From positions 1 to 10,175 of the forward strand of contig JAPOLW010000101.1 of the NCBI GenBank assembly GCA_029976905.1: a stretch of 10,175 nt of DNA. The letters run 5' to 3'. The stretch comes from a bacterium (GTDB taxonomy: Bacteria; Desulfobacterota; Binatia; UBA12015). A program made the translations under genes and the position numbers. The notes under the pieces are model-generated. The model had not been told where the DNA came from. It was given only the letters and a program-made list of their open reading frames with translations, and searched no databases. Numbering within the stretch: the stretch's first letter is position 1; every line of letters starts with the position of its first letter. Below, piece after piece: positions 1 through 6,502 of the stretch.

Positions 1-393
1 GTGGCGTGGCTGATGGCCGCAAGCTCCGCTGGCTGCGTCGGCACGCTCGTGATTGTCATGCGCCGGCACATCGCGCGGCTCTTCGTCGACGAGGCGGGCG
101 TGGTCACGGCGACGGTCTGGTTCCTCTACATGCTGGGCCTCTCCCAACCGCTGATGGCCGTGGATTTCACCATTGGCGGGGCGCTGCGGGGCGCGGGCGA
201 TACGCGCTTTCCGCTATGGACGATGCTGATCGCCTTCTACGTCGTCCGGTTGGGACTCGCCGCGCTGATCGCCCTGGTGCTCGTGCTCCCGCTGGCGTGG
301 CTCTGGGCGGTCCTGATCGCGGACTACGCGGTGCGCGCGGGCCTCAAGACGTGGAGATTCCGCTCCGGCGCCTGGCGGGCAATCGAAATCTAG
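1..393 (+). CDS. MATE-family multidrug/sodium antiporter, C-terminal part (5' end outside window)
   Basis: This is the last 130 codons of a MATE (multidrug and toxic compound extrusion) inner-membrane antiporter, which exports drugs or metabolites using a Na+ or H+ gradient. The frame is open from the first base and ends at TAG 391-393. MATE proteins are usually about 450 residues, so roughly two thirds is missing, and the GTG at position 1 is very probably not the real start. The best marker is the stretch at residues 59-73, GGALRGAGDTRFPLW, typical of the conserved MATE segment with an R/QGxGDT core. Hydrophobic segments follow at about 74-92 and 93-110. The tail, with a basic RFRSGxW motif at 120-125, is also typical of the family end. 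The next gene faces it from the other strand, so no operon partner is seen downstream. The substrate cannot be told from this fragment. Confidence 0.85.
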   Translation: MAWLMAASSAGCVGTLVIVMRRHIARLFVDEAGVVTATVWFLYMLGLSQPLMAVDFTIGGALRGAGDTRFPLWTMLIAFYVVRLGLAALIALVLVLPLAWLWAVLIADYAVRAGLKTWRFRSGAWRAIEI

Positions 394-526
394 AGCCGAC
401 GGCCGATTGGAGTCGACGGCTCGCGCCGCGCGACGGGTCGGAACGAAAGCAGGGCGAACGATTGGGCTCTCGCGAGGGCGCCTGGATCGGGCGCGGGAAA
501 TGCCGCACGCCCATCGGACGCCGGGG

Positions 527-904
527 TCAGAGCACGTCGACCGAGTACTCCGCCGTCTTCGCCGGCGCGACCGCCGTCTCCCACGGGCGCACGTAGACCA
601 GGTTGATCCGCCCGCGGCCCTTGGCGACCCCCACGAACGAAAAGACGTCGGTCCCGCCGGCCCCGACCCGGTCGGTCGCGCCGGGCTCGTAGCGGCTATC
701 GACGAGGCGGACGACGCGCTCGTCGAGGACACCGATTTGCCAGCGGTATCCCGTGCTCGGGTTGGCCGGCAGCCGGATGTCGAATTCCTCTCCCGCCGCG
801 ACCGTCATGCTTGCGGGGGCCTTGGCCGGCTCCCTCCTCGATGCGGTGCAACCCGCGATCAGGATCAACAGGAGAACCGACACGACATGCCATCTCGTCC
901 GCAT
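527..904 (-). CDS. Chagasin-like (peptidase inhibitor family I42) lipoprotein
   Basis: A 125-residue predicted lipoprotein of the chagasin/ICP family, whose known members are tight-binding inhibitors of papain-like cysteine peptidases. The N-terminus MRTRWHVV is followed by a hydrophobic stretch and a lipobox, IAG before Cys19, so the mature protein should be lipid-anchored, with Thr at +2 giving no inner-membrane retention signal. The three inhibitor loops are recognisable in order: NPSTGYRW at 48-55 (family consensus NPTTGY), the glycine-rich GAGGTDVFSF at 81-90, and RPWE at 106-109. Length after cleavage (about 107 residues) matches a single I42 domain. The ATG at 904-902 gives a proper signal peptide, but I see no clear Shine-Dalgarno sequence before it. 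It converges on the MATE gene and diverges from the lipoprotein at 1081. No cysteine peptidase is present in the window, so the target is unknown; it might act on host, prey or self proteases. Confidence 0.88.
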   Translation of the reverse strand: MRTRWHVVSVLLLILIAGCTASRREPAKAPASMTVAAGEEFDIRLPANPSTGYRWQIGVLDERVVRLVDSRYEPGATDRVGAGGTDVFSFVGVAKGRGRINLVYVRPWETAVAPAKTAEYSVDVL

Positions 905-1065
905 GGTCGCGTTGTACTACGCCGGAGGCGCGGTCTCCATCCCGTCGCACCACCGCGAAGGACTGCGATTCTGTTGCTCTACGCCTCGAATCCGCGTAGC
1001 ACATCCAGAGGGGCGTCGGCGGACGTGGGCATGCGCCGCCGGGGCTCGCAACGGGCGGTGGGGAC

Positions 1066-1071
1066 GGGAGG
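1066..1071 (+). promoter_or_regulatory. Ribosome binding site of the lipoprotein gene at 1081
   Basis: GGGAGG lies 9 bases before the ATG at 1081. It is a close match to the Shine-Dalgarno consensus and fixes the start, which in turn gives a complete signal peptide and lipobox. Confidence 0.75.
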
Positions 1072-1080
1072 AAAATCGAA

Positions 1081-1590
1081 ATGAAGCGGAGAATCGGAGG
1101 CCTCGTCGCGTCTCTTGCGATCGCAGCCGCGGCCGCTGGATGCGCGAGTACCGGCATCATCAACGCACGCCTGCATCTGCCCGGCCAGAGCACGACGACA
1201 CCGATCCAGATGGAGTACCAGACCGAACGCTTCGGCCCGGGCGGCACGATGACCGCGACACTCCCCAGTGGGGAAGCCTTCGAAGGGCGCTACCTCCAGA
1301 TCACCTCCGCTTCCAGCGGCGACACCCTCGGCACCCCGTGGGGCGGCTGGGGTCCCTGGGGTCCCTACTGGACCGACTGGGGCCCGTACGGCACCGCCTG
1401 GGTCGGTGGGGCCGACTACGCCTCCTTCGTGCAGAACTACTCGGGCAAGTTGGTCGCGACCCTCTTCGGGAATCGCGGCGATACGATGCGCTGCCGCTTC
1501 CGGCTTGCCGACCCGGTCGAAGGCATCACGGGCGGCGGCGTCGGCGAATGCCAGACCTCGACCGGGGACAAGATCGAGGCGCAGTTCTAA
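1081..1590 (+). CDS. Predicted lipoprotein of unknown family with Trp/Gly/Pro-rich patch
   Basis: A 169-residue secreted protein that I do not recognise as a named family. MKRRIGG, then an Ala-rich hydrophobic core, then AAAG before Cys21 forms a clear lipobox; Ala at +2 suggests release to the outer membrane. Residues 87-107 are strikingly aromatic, with six Trp and two Tyr spaced by Gly and Pro, including an exact WGP-WGP doublet encoded by a 9-bp tandem repeat (1348-1365). The C-terminal half (about 112-169) looks like a compact beta-rich domain with two Cys (138 and 157) that could form a disulfide, in the contexts MRCRFRL and GECQTSTG. A good ribosome binding site precedes the ATG. It is probably monocistronic, since the neighbour upstream diverges and the one downstream converges past a hairpin. 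A structural or cell-wall/polysaccharide-binding role is possible for the aromatic patch, but that is speculation. Confidence 0.85.
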   Translation: MKRRIGGLVASLAIAAAAAGCASTGIINARLHLPGQSTTTPIQMEYQTERFGPGGTMTATLPSGEAFEGRYLQITSASSGDTLGTPWGGWGPWGPYWTDWGPYGTAWVGGADYASFVQNYSGKLVATLFGNRGDTMRCRFRLADPVEGITGGGVGECQTSTGDKIEAQF

Positions 1591-1600
1591 CCCTTCGCTT

Positions 1601-1619
1601 CGCGGCCGCGCAGGCCGCG
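1601..1619. terminator. GC-rich hairpin between convergent genes, possible bidirectional terminator
   Basis: CGCGGCC (1601-1607) and GGCCGCG (1613-1619) form a perfect 7-bp stem with a 5-base loop. It sits 10 bases after the lipoprotein stop and 5 bases after the stop of the convergent hydroxylase gene, where a shared terminator would be expected. There is no T tract on either side, so intrinsic termination is not assured. Confidence 0.4.
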
Positions 1620-1624
1620 GGTCC

Positions 1625-2443
1625 TCATGAAGTCGCCGCCCGGCGACGGCGGAACGGATAGAGGAGCTGCGCGGCGATCCCCTCGGGCACGTCGCCCCGG
1701 GGAATCCCGAAGCGCTCGGGAGCCCGGTCGGCCGGCATGTGGAAGGTGCCAAAGATCAGGTCGAACACCGGGAACAAGCCGGCGAAATTCCGGTTCAGAC
1801 CCTCTTCCTCGGCGGCGTGATGCCAGCGGTGGAAGGCGGGCGTGGCGACCACGTAGCGCAGCGGCCCCAGTGACCAGGGCACGTTGGCGTGTACGAAGAG
1901 CGAATAGATCGCCAGGATCGGCACGTAGGCGGCAAGCAGGGTCGGATCGAATCCGAGGAGAACGATGGGAACGGCTTGCGCGACCCGGATCAGAAGGTCG
2001 TTCACCGGGTGGAGCCGCACCGCCGAAAGCCAATCCACGTCGGTCGAAGAATGGTGCACGGCGTGGAAGCGCCACAGACGAGGCCCGTGCAGCCAACGGT
2101 GCATCCCGTAGGCGATGGCGTCTGCCAGGAGCAGAAGCGCCACCAGTTGCACGCCCCAGGGGAGCTCCGAGATCGGCCCGTGCGGGCGGAAGAACGCCTC
2201 CAGGCTTTGTCGGTCCACCCCCGCTCCCGAGGCGAGGGCAAGCCCGACGACGACGACGACGATCACGACGCGCGTCAGGGATTTGGTCACCAGGGGCGTG
2301 AAGAACCAGTACGCCAGATCCGTCGGCATATCGGCGCGCCGCCGGGCTGGCCGGCGACGGGCTGGCGTCCACCACTCGAGAAAACCGAAGACCAGGCCAA
2401 GCACGACGAGTCCGACGACGAGGTCCTGCGCGTTCGGGCCCAT
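1625..2443 (-). CDS. Fatty acid hydroxylase / sterol desaturase superfamily membrane protein
   Basis: A 272-residue integral membrane di-iron enzyme of the fatty acid hydroxylase superfamily, which uses O2 to hydroxylate or desaturate lipids such as fatty acids, sterols or carotenoids. The histidine clusters that bind the metal pair are all present: HRWLH at 115-119, HAVHH at 127-131, His145, His185 in HANVPW, and HRWHH at 205-209. Hydrophobic segments lie at about 7-24, 57-74, 97-113 and 150-182, and length is normal for the family. The ATG at 2443-2441 lacks an obvious ribosome binding site. The gene stands alone: it converges on the lipoprotein gene and diverges from the methyltransferase. 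The substrate cannot be read from sequence. Absence of sterol or carotenoid genes nearby leaves a membrane fatty acid or related lipid as the general guess. Confidence 0.9.
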   Translation of the reverse strand: MGPNAQDLVVGLVVLGLVFGFLEWWTPARRRPARRRADMPTDLAYWFFTPLVTKSLTRVVIVVVVVGLALASGAGVDRQSLEAFFRPHGPISELPWGVQLVALLLLADAIAYGMHRWLHGPRLWRFHAVHHSSTDVDWLSAVRLHPVNDLLIRVAQAVPIVLLGFDPTLLAAYVPILAIYSLFVHANVPWSLGPLRYVVATPAFHRWHHAAEEEGLNRNFAGLFPVFDLIFGTFHMPADRAPERFGIPRGDVPEGIAAQLLYPFRRRRAATS

Positions 2444-2531
2444 GGGAGAAGCCTACTCGGTCCCGCTCTCGCACGCACCCCGCGCCAGGGATTGTCCGGG
2501 ACCCGCCTTTGGGGAATCCTCACCCGACGCC

Positions 2532-3401
2532 ATGGCCGACGACGCGCACGCCCGGCTCGCCCGCGCCCTCTGGCGGATCTACCGCAGAGCCGAGCGACCA
2601 ATCCCCACCGACGGCAATCTCCCCTGGCAGGATCCCGCATTCTCCGAGCGCATGTTGCGCGAACATCTCGACTCCAGCCACGGTGCGGCCTCCCGGGCCA
2701 CGCCCGAGCGAAAGCTTCAACTCGACTGGCTGTGGCCAAAGCTCGGATTGCGCCCGGCCGGACGCCTGCTCGACCTCACCTGCGGTCCCGGCCTGTACGC
2801 CGTCGAGTTGGCCCGGCGCGGGGTTCAGGTCACCGGGATCGACTTCTCCCCAGCCGGGATCGCGCATGCGCGTGCCCTGGCGGCGCGCGAGGGCGTCGCC
2901 GATCACTGCCGTTTCCTCCAGGTCGACGTCCGCGCGATGACGCCGGAGCCGGACTCCTTCGATGCGGCGATGCTCCTCTACGGGCAGCTCGCGGTCTTCG
3001 ATCGTGACGACGCCGCCCGGCTCCTGCGCGAGATTGCCCGCGACCTCGCGCCGTGGGGCCGCCTCTGCGTCGAGCTTCTCGATACCGCGCACCTCGACCG
3101 CGAGGACAGCTCGTGGTGGTTCACCGACGACACGGGCCTGTGGGGCGATGGCCCCTTCCTCTACCTCGGCGAACGCTTCTGGGACGACCGGGCGCAGAAG
3201 TCGCTGGAGCGATATCACATCGTGCATCTCGAGAGCGGCGCCGCGGACGAGGTGATCCTGTGCGATCACGCCTACTCGATCGCACAGGCACGCAGCCTTC
3301 TGCTCGATGCCGGATTCGCGACGGTCGACGTCTACCCGGGATGGGACGGAGTCCCTCTCTACGACGCGACGGAGTGGGTGGTCTACGTCGCCACGAGGTA
3401 G
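2532..3401 (+). CDS. Class I SAM-dependent methyltransferase
   Basis: A 289-residue soluble methyltransferase that should transfer a methyl group from S-adenosylmethionine to an unknown acceptor. Motif I is LDLTCGPGLYA at 80-90, followed by the acidic post-I strand GIDFSPAGI at 102-110 with Asp104 expected to contact the SAM ribose, Asp132 in VDV, and a motif-IV-like FDAAMLLYGQLAVF at 143-156. An extra helical N-terminal section (1-70) and a Trp/Asp-rich C-terminal insert (about 195-220) probably shape the acceptor site. I chose the ATG at 2532 because it gives a normal N-terminus. An in-frame ATG at 2442 would add 30 residues and touch the start of the divergent hydroxylase gene; neither start has a clear ribosome binding site. 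It diverges from the hydroxylase and converges, 53 bp away, on the ABC gene, so it is probably transcribed alone. Confidence 0.9.
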   Translation: MADDAHARLARALWRIYRRAERPIPTDGNLPWQDPAFSERMLREHLDSSHGAASRATPERKLQLDWLWPKLGLRPAGRLLDLTCGPGLYAVELARRGVQVTGIDFSPAGIAHARALAAREGVADHCRFLQVDVRAMTPEPDSFDAAMLLYGQLAVFDRDDAARLLREIARDLAPWGRLCVELLDTAHLDREDSSWWFTDDTGLWGDGPFLYLGERFWDDRAQKSLERYHIVHLESGAADEVILCDHAYSIAQARSLLLDAGFATVDVYPGWDGVPLYDATEWVVYVATR

Positions 3402-3454
3402 ACCGCAAACGCCGCGGCAGCGAGCTCCGGCTCGAGAAGAACCCCCGGGACCCT

Positions 3455-5440
3455 TCAGTCCTCGGCGTACCCGGCGGCCTGGAGACGAAACATCTTCGCG
3501 TAACGACCATCGCGCTCGAGAAGCTCTGCGTGGCTTCCGTCCTCGGTGAGGCGGCCGTCCTCGAAGACCACGATGCGGTCGGCCATGCGTACGGTCGAGA
3601 AGCGATGCGTGATGACGATTGCGGTGCGCTCGGCCGCGAGATCGCGAAAGCGCTCGAAAATCTCGACCTCGGATTCCGCATCGAGCGAAGCCGTCGGTTC
3701 ATCGAGAACCAGGATGGGCGAGCGGCGCATGAAGGCGCGCGCCAGTGCGAGTCGTTGCCACTGCCCAACGGAGAGTTCCTCGCCGCCAAACCAGCGCCCG
3801 AGGCCCTGGCCGTACCCTTCGGGCAGCGAGCGGATGACCTCCTCGATGCCCCCGGCCGCCGCCGCCCGCTCGATTTCCTCGCGATTGGCGATCTCCGGCG
3901 TCCAGCCCACCCCGATGTTCTCGGCGACGGTGAAATGGAAGCGAACGAAATCCTGGAAGATGACGCCGACGCGCGCACGCAACTCCGCCGGGGAGAGATC
4001 GACGAGATCCACGCCGTCGAGCAGGATGCGCCCCTGCGTCGGCCGATAGAGTCCCGAGAGAAGCTTCACCAGGGTCGTCTTGCCCGCTCCATTGGGACCC
4101 ACCACCGCGACGGTCTCGCCGGGCTCGATGACCAGCGAGACCTCGCGCAGCGATTCGCGCGCCGCCCCGGGATAGCGGAAGGAGACCGAGCAAAGTTCGA
4201 TGCGTGGCGGGCGCCCCACCGCCGCGAGTTCTCTGGGCACGCGCGCATCGTGCGCGACCGCGTCCGCGGCGCCCGCTGCGGGGACCTCCCCGGTCGCGTC
4301 CGCGGCGCCCGCTGCGGGGACCTCACCGGACCCGGTCACGAGACCGGCGAAATCCGGGGGCTCGCCGGGCAGGGGTTCGTGCGGTTCGTCCTCGGGTACC
4401 GCGAGGTACTCGAAGAGATTGGTCATGAAGAGGTTGTCCTCGTAGAGTTTGGCCACCGCGAGCAGTCCGTCCTGAAACGCGGCCTGTCCTTCGCGGAAGG
4501 CGACGAGGTAGAGCGTCATGGCGCCGACGGTGAGAAACCCGGCGACCGCCTGACTGACGACCCATGCGTAGCAGGCGTAGAGCGTCAGTGTGCTCAGAAT
4601 GCCCAGGAGGACCGCCCAGCTGGCCCGCCGGCGCGCCAGCGCTTTGTCTTCGCGGTGAAAGCGGTCGAAGAAGGCGCGGTAGCGTCGCAGAAGGAGACCG
4701 GAGAGGGAGAAGAGCTTGACCTCCTTGGCGGTCTCCTCGCGCGACAGCAGAACCTCGATGTAATGCGCGCGCCGGTTGTCGTAAATGCGCGAGCGATTGA
4801 GGAGAAAGGCTTTGCGTCCAAAACGCGCCTCGGCTACGAAGGGTGGTAGGGCCGAGCCCAGTAGGGCCACGACCGCCCAGCCGCTGAAGCCCGCGAGCAG
4901 GGTCGCGTAGCCGGCAAGCGTGATGCCATTGCGCACGAGGAGCAGAAGCTGACGCACGACGTCGAGCGGCCGGGAACTCGCTTCCCGGCGCGCTTGAGAG
5001 AGCTTGTCGTTGAAGTCCGCGTCCTCGAAGTGGCGGTAGCTCACGTTGATCGCCTTCTCGAGGATCAACGTGTTCACCTCGAGTCCGAGCGCCAATCGCA
5101 ACTGCACCTGCGCGAGCTGCGTCAGCTGCGCGACCGAGGCGCGCCCGACCACGAGTACACACTCCAGGCCCACCCACCACAGAGCCCGGCTCCCCGCGTC
5201 CGCCACGCCCTGGCCCGCTGCAACGACCTCGTCGATCAGGCGTTTGCCGACCCATGCGATGGAGACCGGCAAGAGGGCGGCTCCGAGAGTCAGCACGACG
5301 ATGCCGACGGCGAGCCCGCGGTCTGCATCGACGAGAAGTCCAAACGCCCGACGCGCGTTGCGCAGGACCTGCCCGATCTCCTGGAATCGCCGCGGAGGGC
5401 CCCCGCCAGGGCCGTCGCCGAGCGCTGGCCCCGCGCTCAC
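3455..5440 (-). CDS. ABC exporter half-transporter (membrane domain fused to ATPase)
   Basis: A 661-residue ABC transporter of the exporter (ABCB/MsbA-like) type, expected to work as a dimer in the inner membrane and drive substrate out by ATP hydrolysis. The membrane domain covers about 28-345, with hydrophobic segments near 43-63, 88-98, 163-200 and 275-315. The ATPase domain follows: Walker A GPNGAGKT 448-455, Q-loop Gln496 in IFQDF, signature LSVGQ 556-560 (Val in place of the second Gly-position residue of LSGGQ), Walker B ILVLDE 576-581, D-loop SLD 585-587 and H-loop His612. All catalytic residues are present. The start is GTG at 5440-5438, overlapping the heme A synthase stop as GTGA, so translation is probably coupled. 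The frame stays open upstream, but that is only a shadow of the neighbouring gene. The linker (about 349-411) is long and contains a 12-residue duplication. The substrate is unknown. Confidence 0.92.
   Translation of the reverse strand: MSAGPALGDGPGGGPPRRFQEIGQVLRNARRAFGLLVDADRGLAVGIVVLTLGAALLPVSIAWVGKRLIDEVVAAGQGVADAGSRALWWVGLECVLVVGRASVAQLTQLAQVQLRLALGLEVNTLILEKAINVSYRHFEDADFNDKLSQARREASSRPLDVVRQLLLLVRNGITLAGYATLLAGFSGWAVVALLGSALPPFVAEARFGRKAFLLNRSRIYDNRRAHYIEVLLSREETAKEVKLFSLSGLLLRRYRAFFDRFHREDKALARRRASWAVLLGILSTLTLYACYAWVVSQAVAGFLTVGAMTLYLVAFREGQAAFQDGLLAVAKLYEDNLFMTNLFEYLAVPEDEPHEPLPGEPPDFAGLVTGSGEVPAAGAADATGEVPAAGAADAVAHDARVPRELAAVGRPPRIELCSVSFRYPGAARESLREVSLVIEPGETVAVVGPNGAGKTTLVKLLSGLYRPTQGRILLDGVDLVDLSPAELRARVGVIFQDFVRFHFTVAENIGVGWTPEIANREEIERAAAAGGIEEVIRSLPEGYGQGLGRWFGGEELSVGQWQRLALARAFMRRSPILVLDEPTASLDAESEVEIFERFRDLAAERTAIVITHRFSTVRMADRIVVFEDGRLTEDGSHAELLERDGRYAKMFRLQAAGYAED
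4259..4330. repeat. 36-bp tandem duplication inside the ABC linker
   Basis: Two adjacent 36-bp units, 4259-4294 and 4295-4330, differ at only two positions (4289/4325 and 4294/4330). In the protein they encode S/TGEVPAAGAADA twice (residues 371-394), in frame, within the linker between the membrane and ATPase domains. The near identity at DNA level suggests a recent slippage or duplication. Confidence 0.95.
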
Positions 5441-6399
5441 GCGCCGCCCCGGGCCACCAGGCCTCCCGCCGGTACACGCCCCTCCTGCCCCTGCGCGAGC
5501 GCCGCCAGGCACAAGAGAACCAGGGCGATCCAGATGAGATCGGCGAGAAGAAGGTGGACCAATTGCAGGGGCACTGGTGCGAGCCACCAGACGTTCGCCA
5601 GCCCCACCACCATCTCGACCCCATAGAGGCCGACGAGCGCCCCGGCGGCCCCGCGCACGGCCCCGCCCGCGCGTGTGCGCACGGTCGTCGCCGCGGTAGC
5701 GACCACGAGCAGCCCGACGGCCACCGCGACCGTGGGGTGCCAGATGCGCAGACGCACGAAGAGATGTGCCGAGTCCGAAAACGTCGCCGCCTTCCCCTCG
5801 GCAAAGGTACGGGCGGGAAAGAGGGTGTCTCCGAGGGCGGTGATCGCCCCACCGACACCGAGCACGAGCACGCCGACCAGGGTGCACAGAAGCAGGGCTG
5901 CCACCGCTCCGTGCCCGCGCCAGTGCACGCGCTCCCAACCCGATGCCCAGGCCGCACAGGCCGTCATCGCCGCGACCAGCAGGAAGGTGTTCACGAGATG
6001 ACCCGCCACCCAAAAGCCACGCGCGACGCGCGCATCGTCCGCGACATACTCGAAGAGAACCAGACCCGCTCCGATCAACGCCTCGGTGATCATGAAGAAG
6101 ACCGACCAGCCCGCCGCCTGTCGCACCGATGCACCGGTCTCGAAACGCCGCCGGGCACCCCACCAAAGGCCAAGGACGAGCAGAAGCGAGAGCCCGCTCG
6201 TCAAACGATGGCCAAATTCGATGAGCGTGGAGACGGCCTCGGGGCGGGGAACCACCTCACCGTTGCAAAGGGGCCAGTGGCTGCCACAGCCGGCTCCCGA
6301 GCCGGTGGCACGCACGAAGGCGCCCCAGAGAATGACGAAGAGGGTGAAGGCCACCGTGGACCAAGCGAAGCGCGCATACCCGGGGAACGGAGCCCGCAT
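5437..6399 (-). CDS. ctaA: Heme A synthase (CtaA/COX15 family)
   Basis: A 320-residue polytopic inner-membrane enzyme that oxidises the C8 methyl of heme O to the formyl group of heme A, the cofactor of aa3-type cytochrome c oxidases. The N-terminal GAFVRATGSGAGC is the family hallmark, with the cysteine pair Cys38 and Cys45 as in the Bacillus-like class. The key residues follow in order: Glu61 and His64 in EFGHR, His134 in GHLVNTF, His221 in RIWHP and His282 in VHLLLAD, the expected heme-ligating histidines of the two half-bundles. About eight hydrophobic segments fit the family. The ATG at 6399-6397 is preceded by a GGTGA-like ribosome binding site about ten bases upstream. Its stop overlaps the ABC gene start by 4 bp. 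No oxidase subunit or heme O synthase (ctaB) gene is adjacent, so this gene is displaced from the usual cox cluster, at least within the window. Confidence 0.93.
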   Translation of the reverse strand: MRAPFPGYARFAWSTVAFTLFVILWGAFVRATGSGAGCGSHWPLCNGEVVPRPEAVSTLIEFGHRLTSGLSLLLVLGLWWGARRRFETGASVRQAAGWSVFFMITEALIGAGLVLFEYVADDARVARGFWVAGHLVNTFLLVAAMTACAAWASGWERVHWRGHGAVAALLLCTLVGVLVLGVGGAITALGDTLFPARTFAEGKAATFSDSAHLFVRLRIWHPTVAVAVGLLVVATAATTVRTRAGGAVRGAAGALVGLYGVEMVVGLANVWWLAPVPLQLVHLLLADLIWIALVLLCLAALAQGQEGRVPAGGLVARGGA

Positions 6400-6502
6400 G
6401 GATTCAGATCACCATGCAGAGGAGCCGAATGCCACCTTGCCCTTGGCGGTCGCGCGCCCCGCCGGGGGCTTCCGCGCCGCGAACCAGGACCCGGGACGCC
6501 GC

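Noticed and set aside
1..3. GTG at the first base as a true start of the MATE gene
   Set aside because: The protein would lack most of its helices; the gene is simply cut by the window edge.
394..526. Possible small gene or terminator between the MATE and chagasin genes
   Set aside because: Open frames here are shadows without ribosome binding sites, and the only inverted repeat (GAGCCG 393-398 and CGGCTC 417-422) has an 18-base loop and no T tract.
974..1002. Possible sigma-70-like promoter TTGCTC, 17 bp, TAGCAC before the lipoprotein gene
   Set aside because: Only three of six bases match in each box, which is no better than chance. A CTACGC/GCGTAG inverted repeat (979-984 and 994-999) overlaps it but is also short.
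3421..3434. CGAGC-TCCG-GCTCG hairpin between the convergent methyltransferase and ABC genes
   Set aside because: The stem is only 5 bp with no T tract; the position is right for a terminator but the support is too weak to call one.
5441..6166. Upstream extension of the ABC frame by 242 codons
   Set aside because: It runs in a second frame over the heme A synthase gene, whose conserved histidines and cysteines show that it is the real coding frame. The GTG overlapping its stop is a natural ABC start.
6455..6468. GCCCC-GCCG-GGGGC hairpin between the symporter and heme A synthase genes
   Set aside because: A 5-bp stem without a T run on the transcribed strand; it could as well be chance in GC-rich DNA, so the four minus-strand genes are not firmly split into two units.
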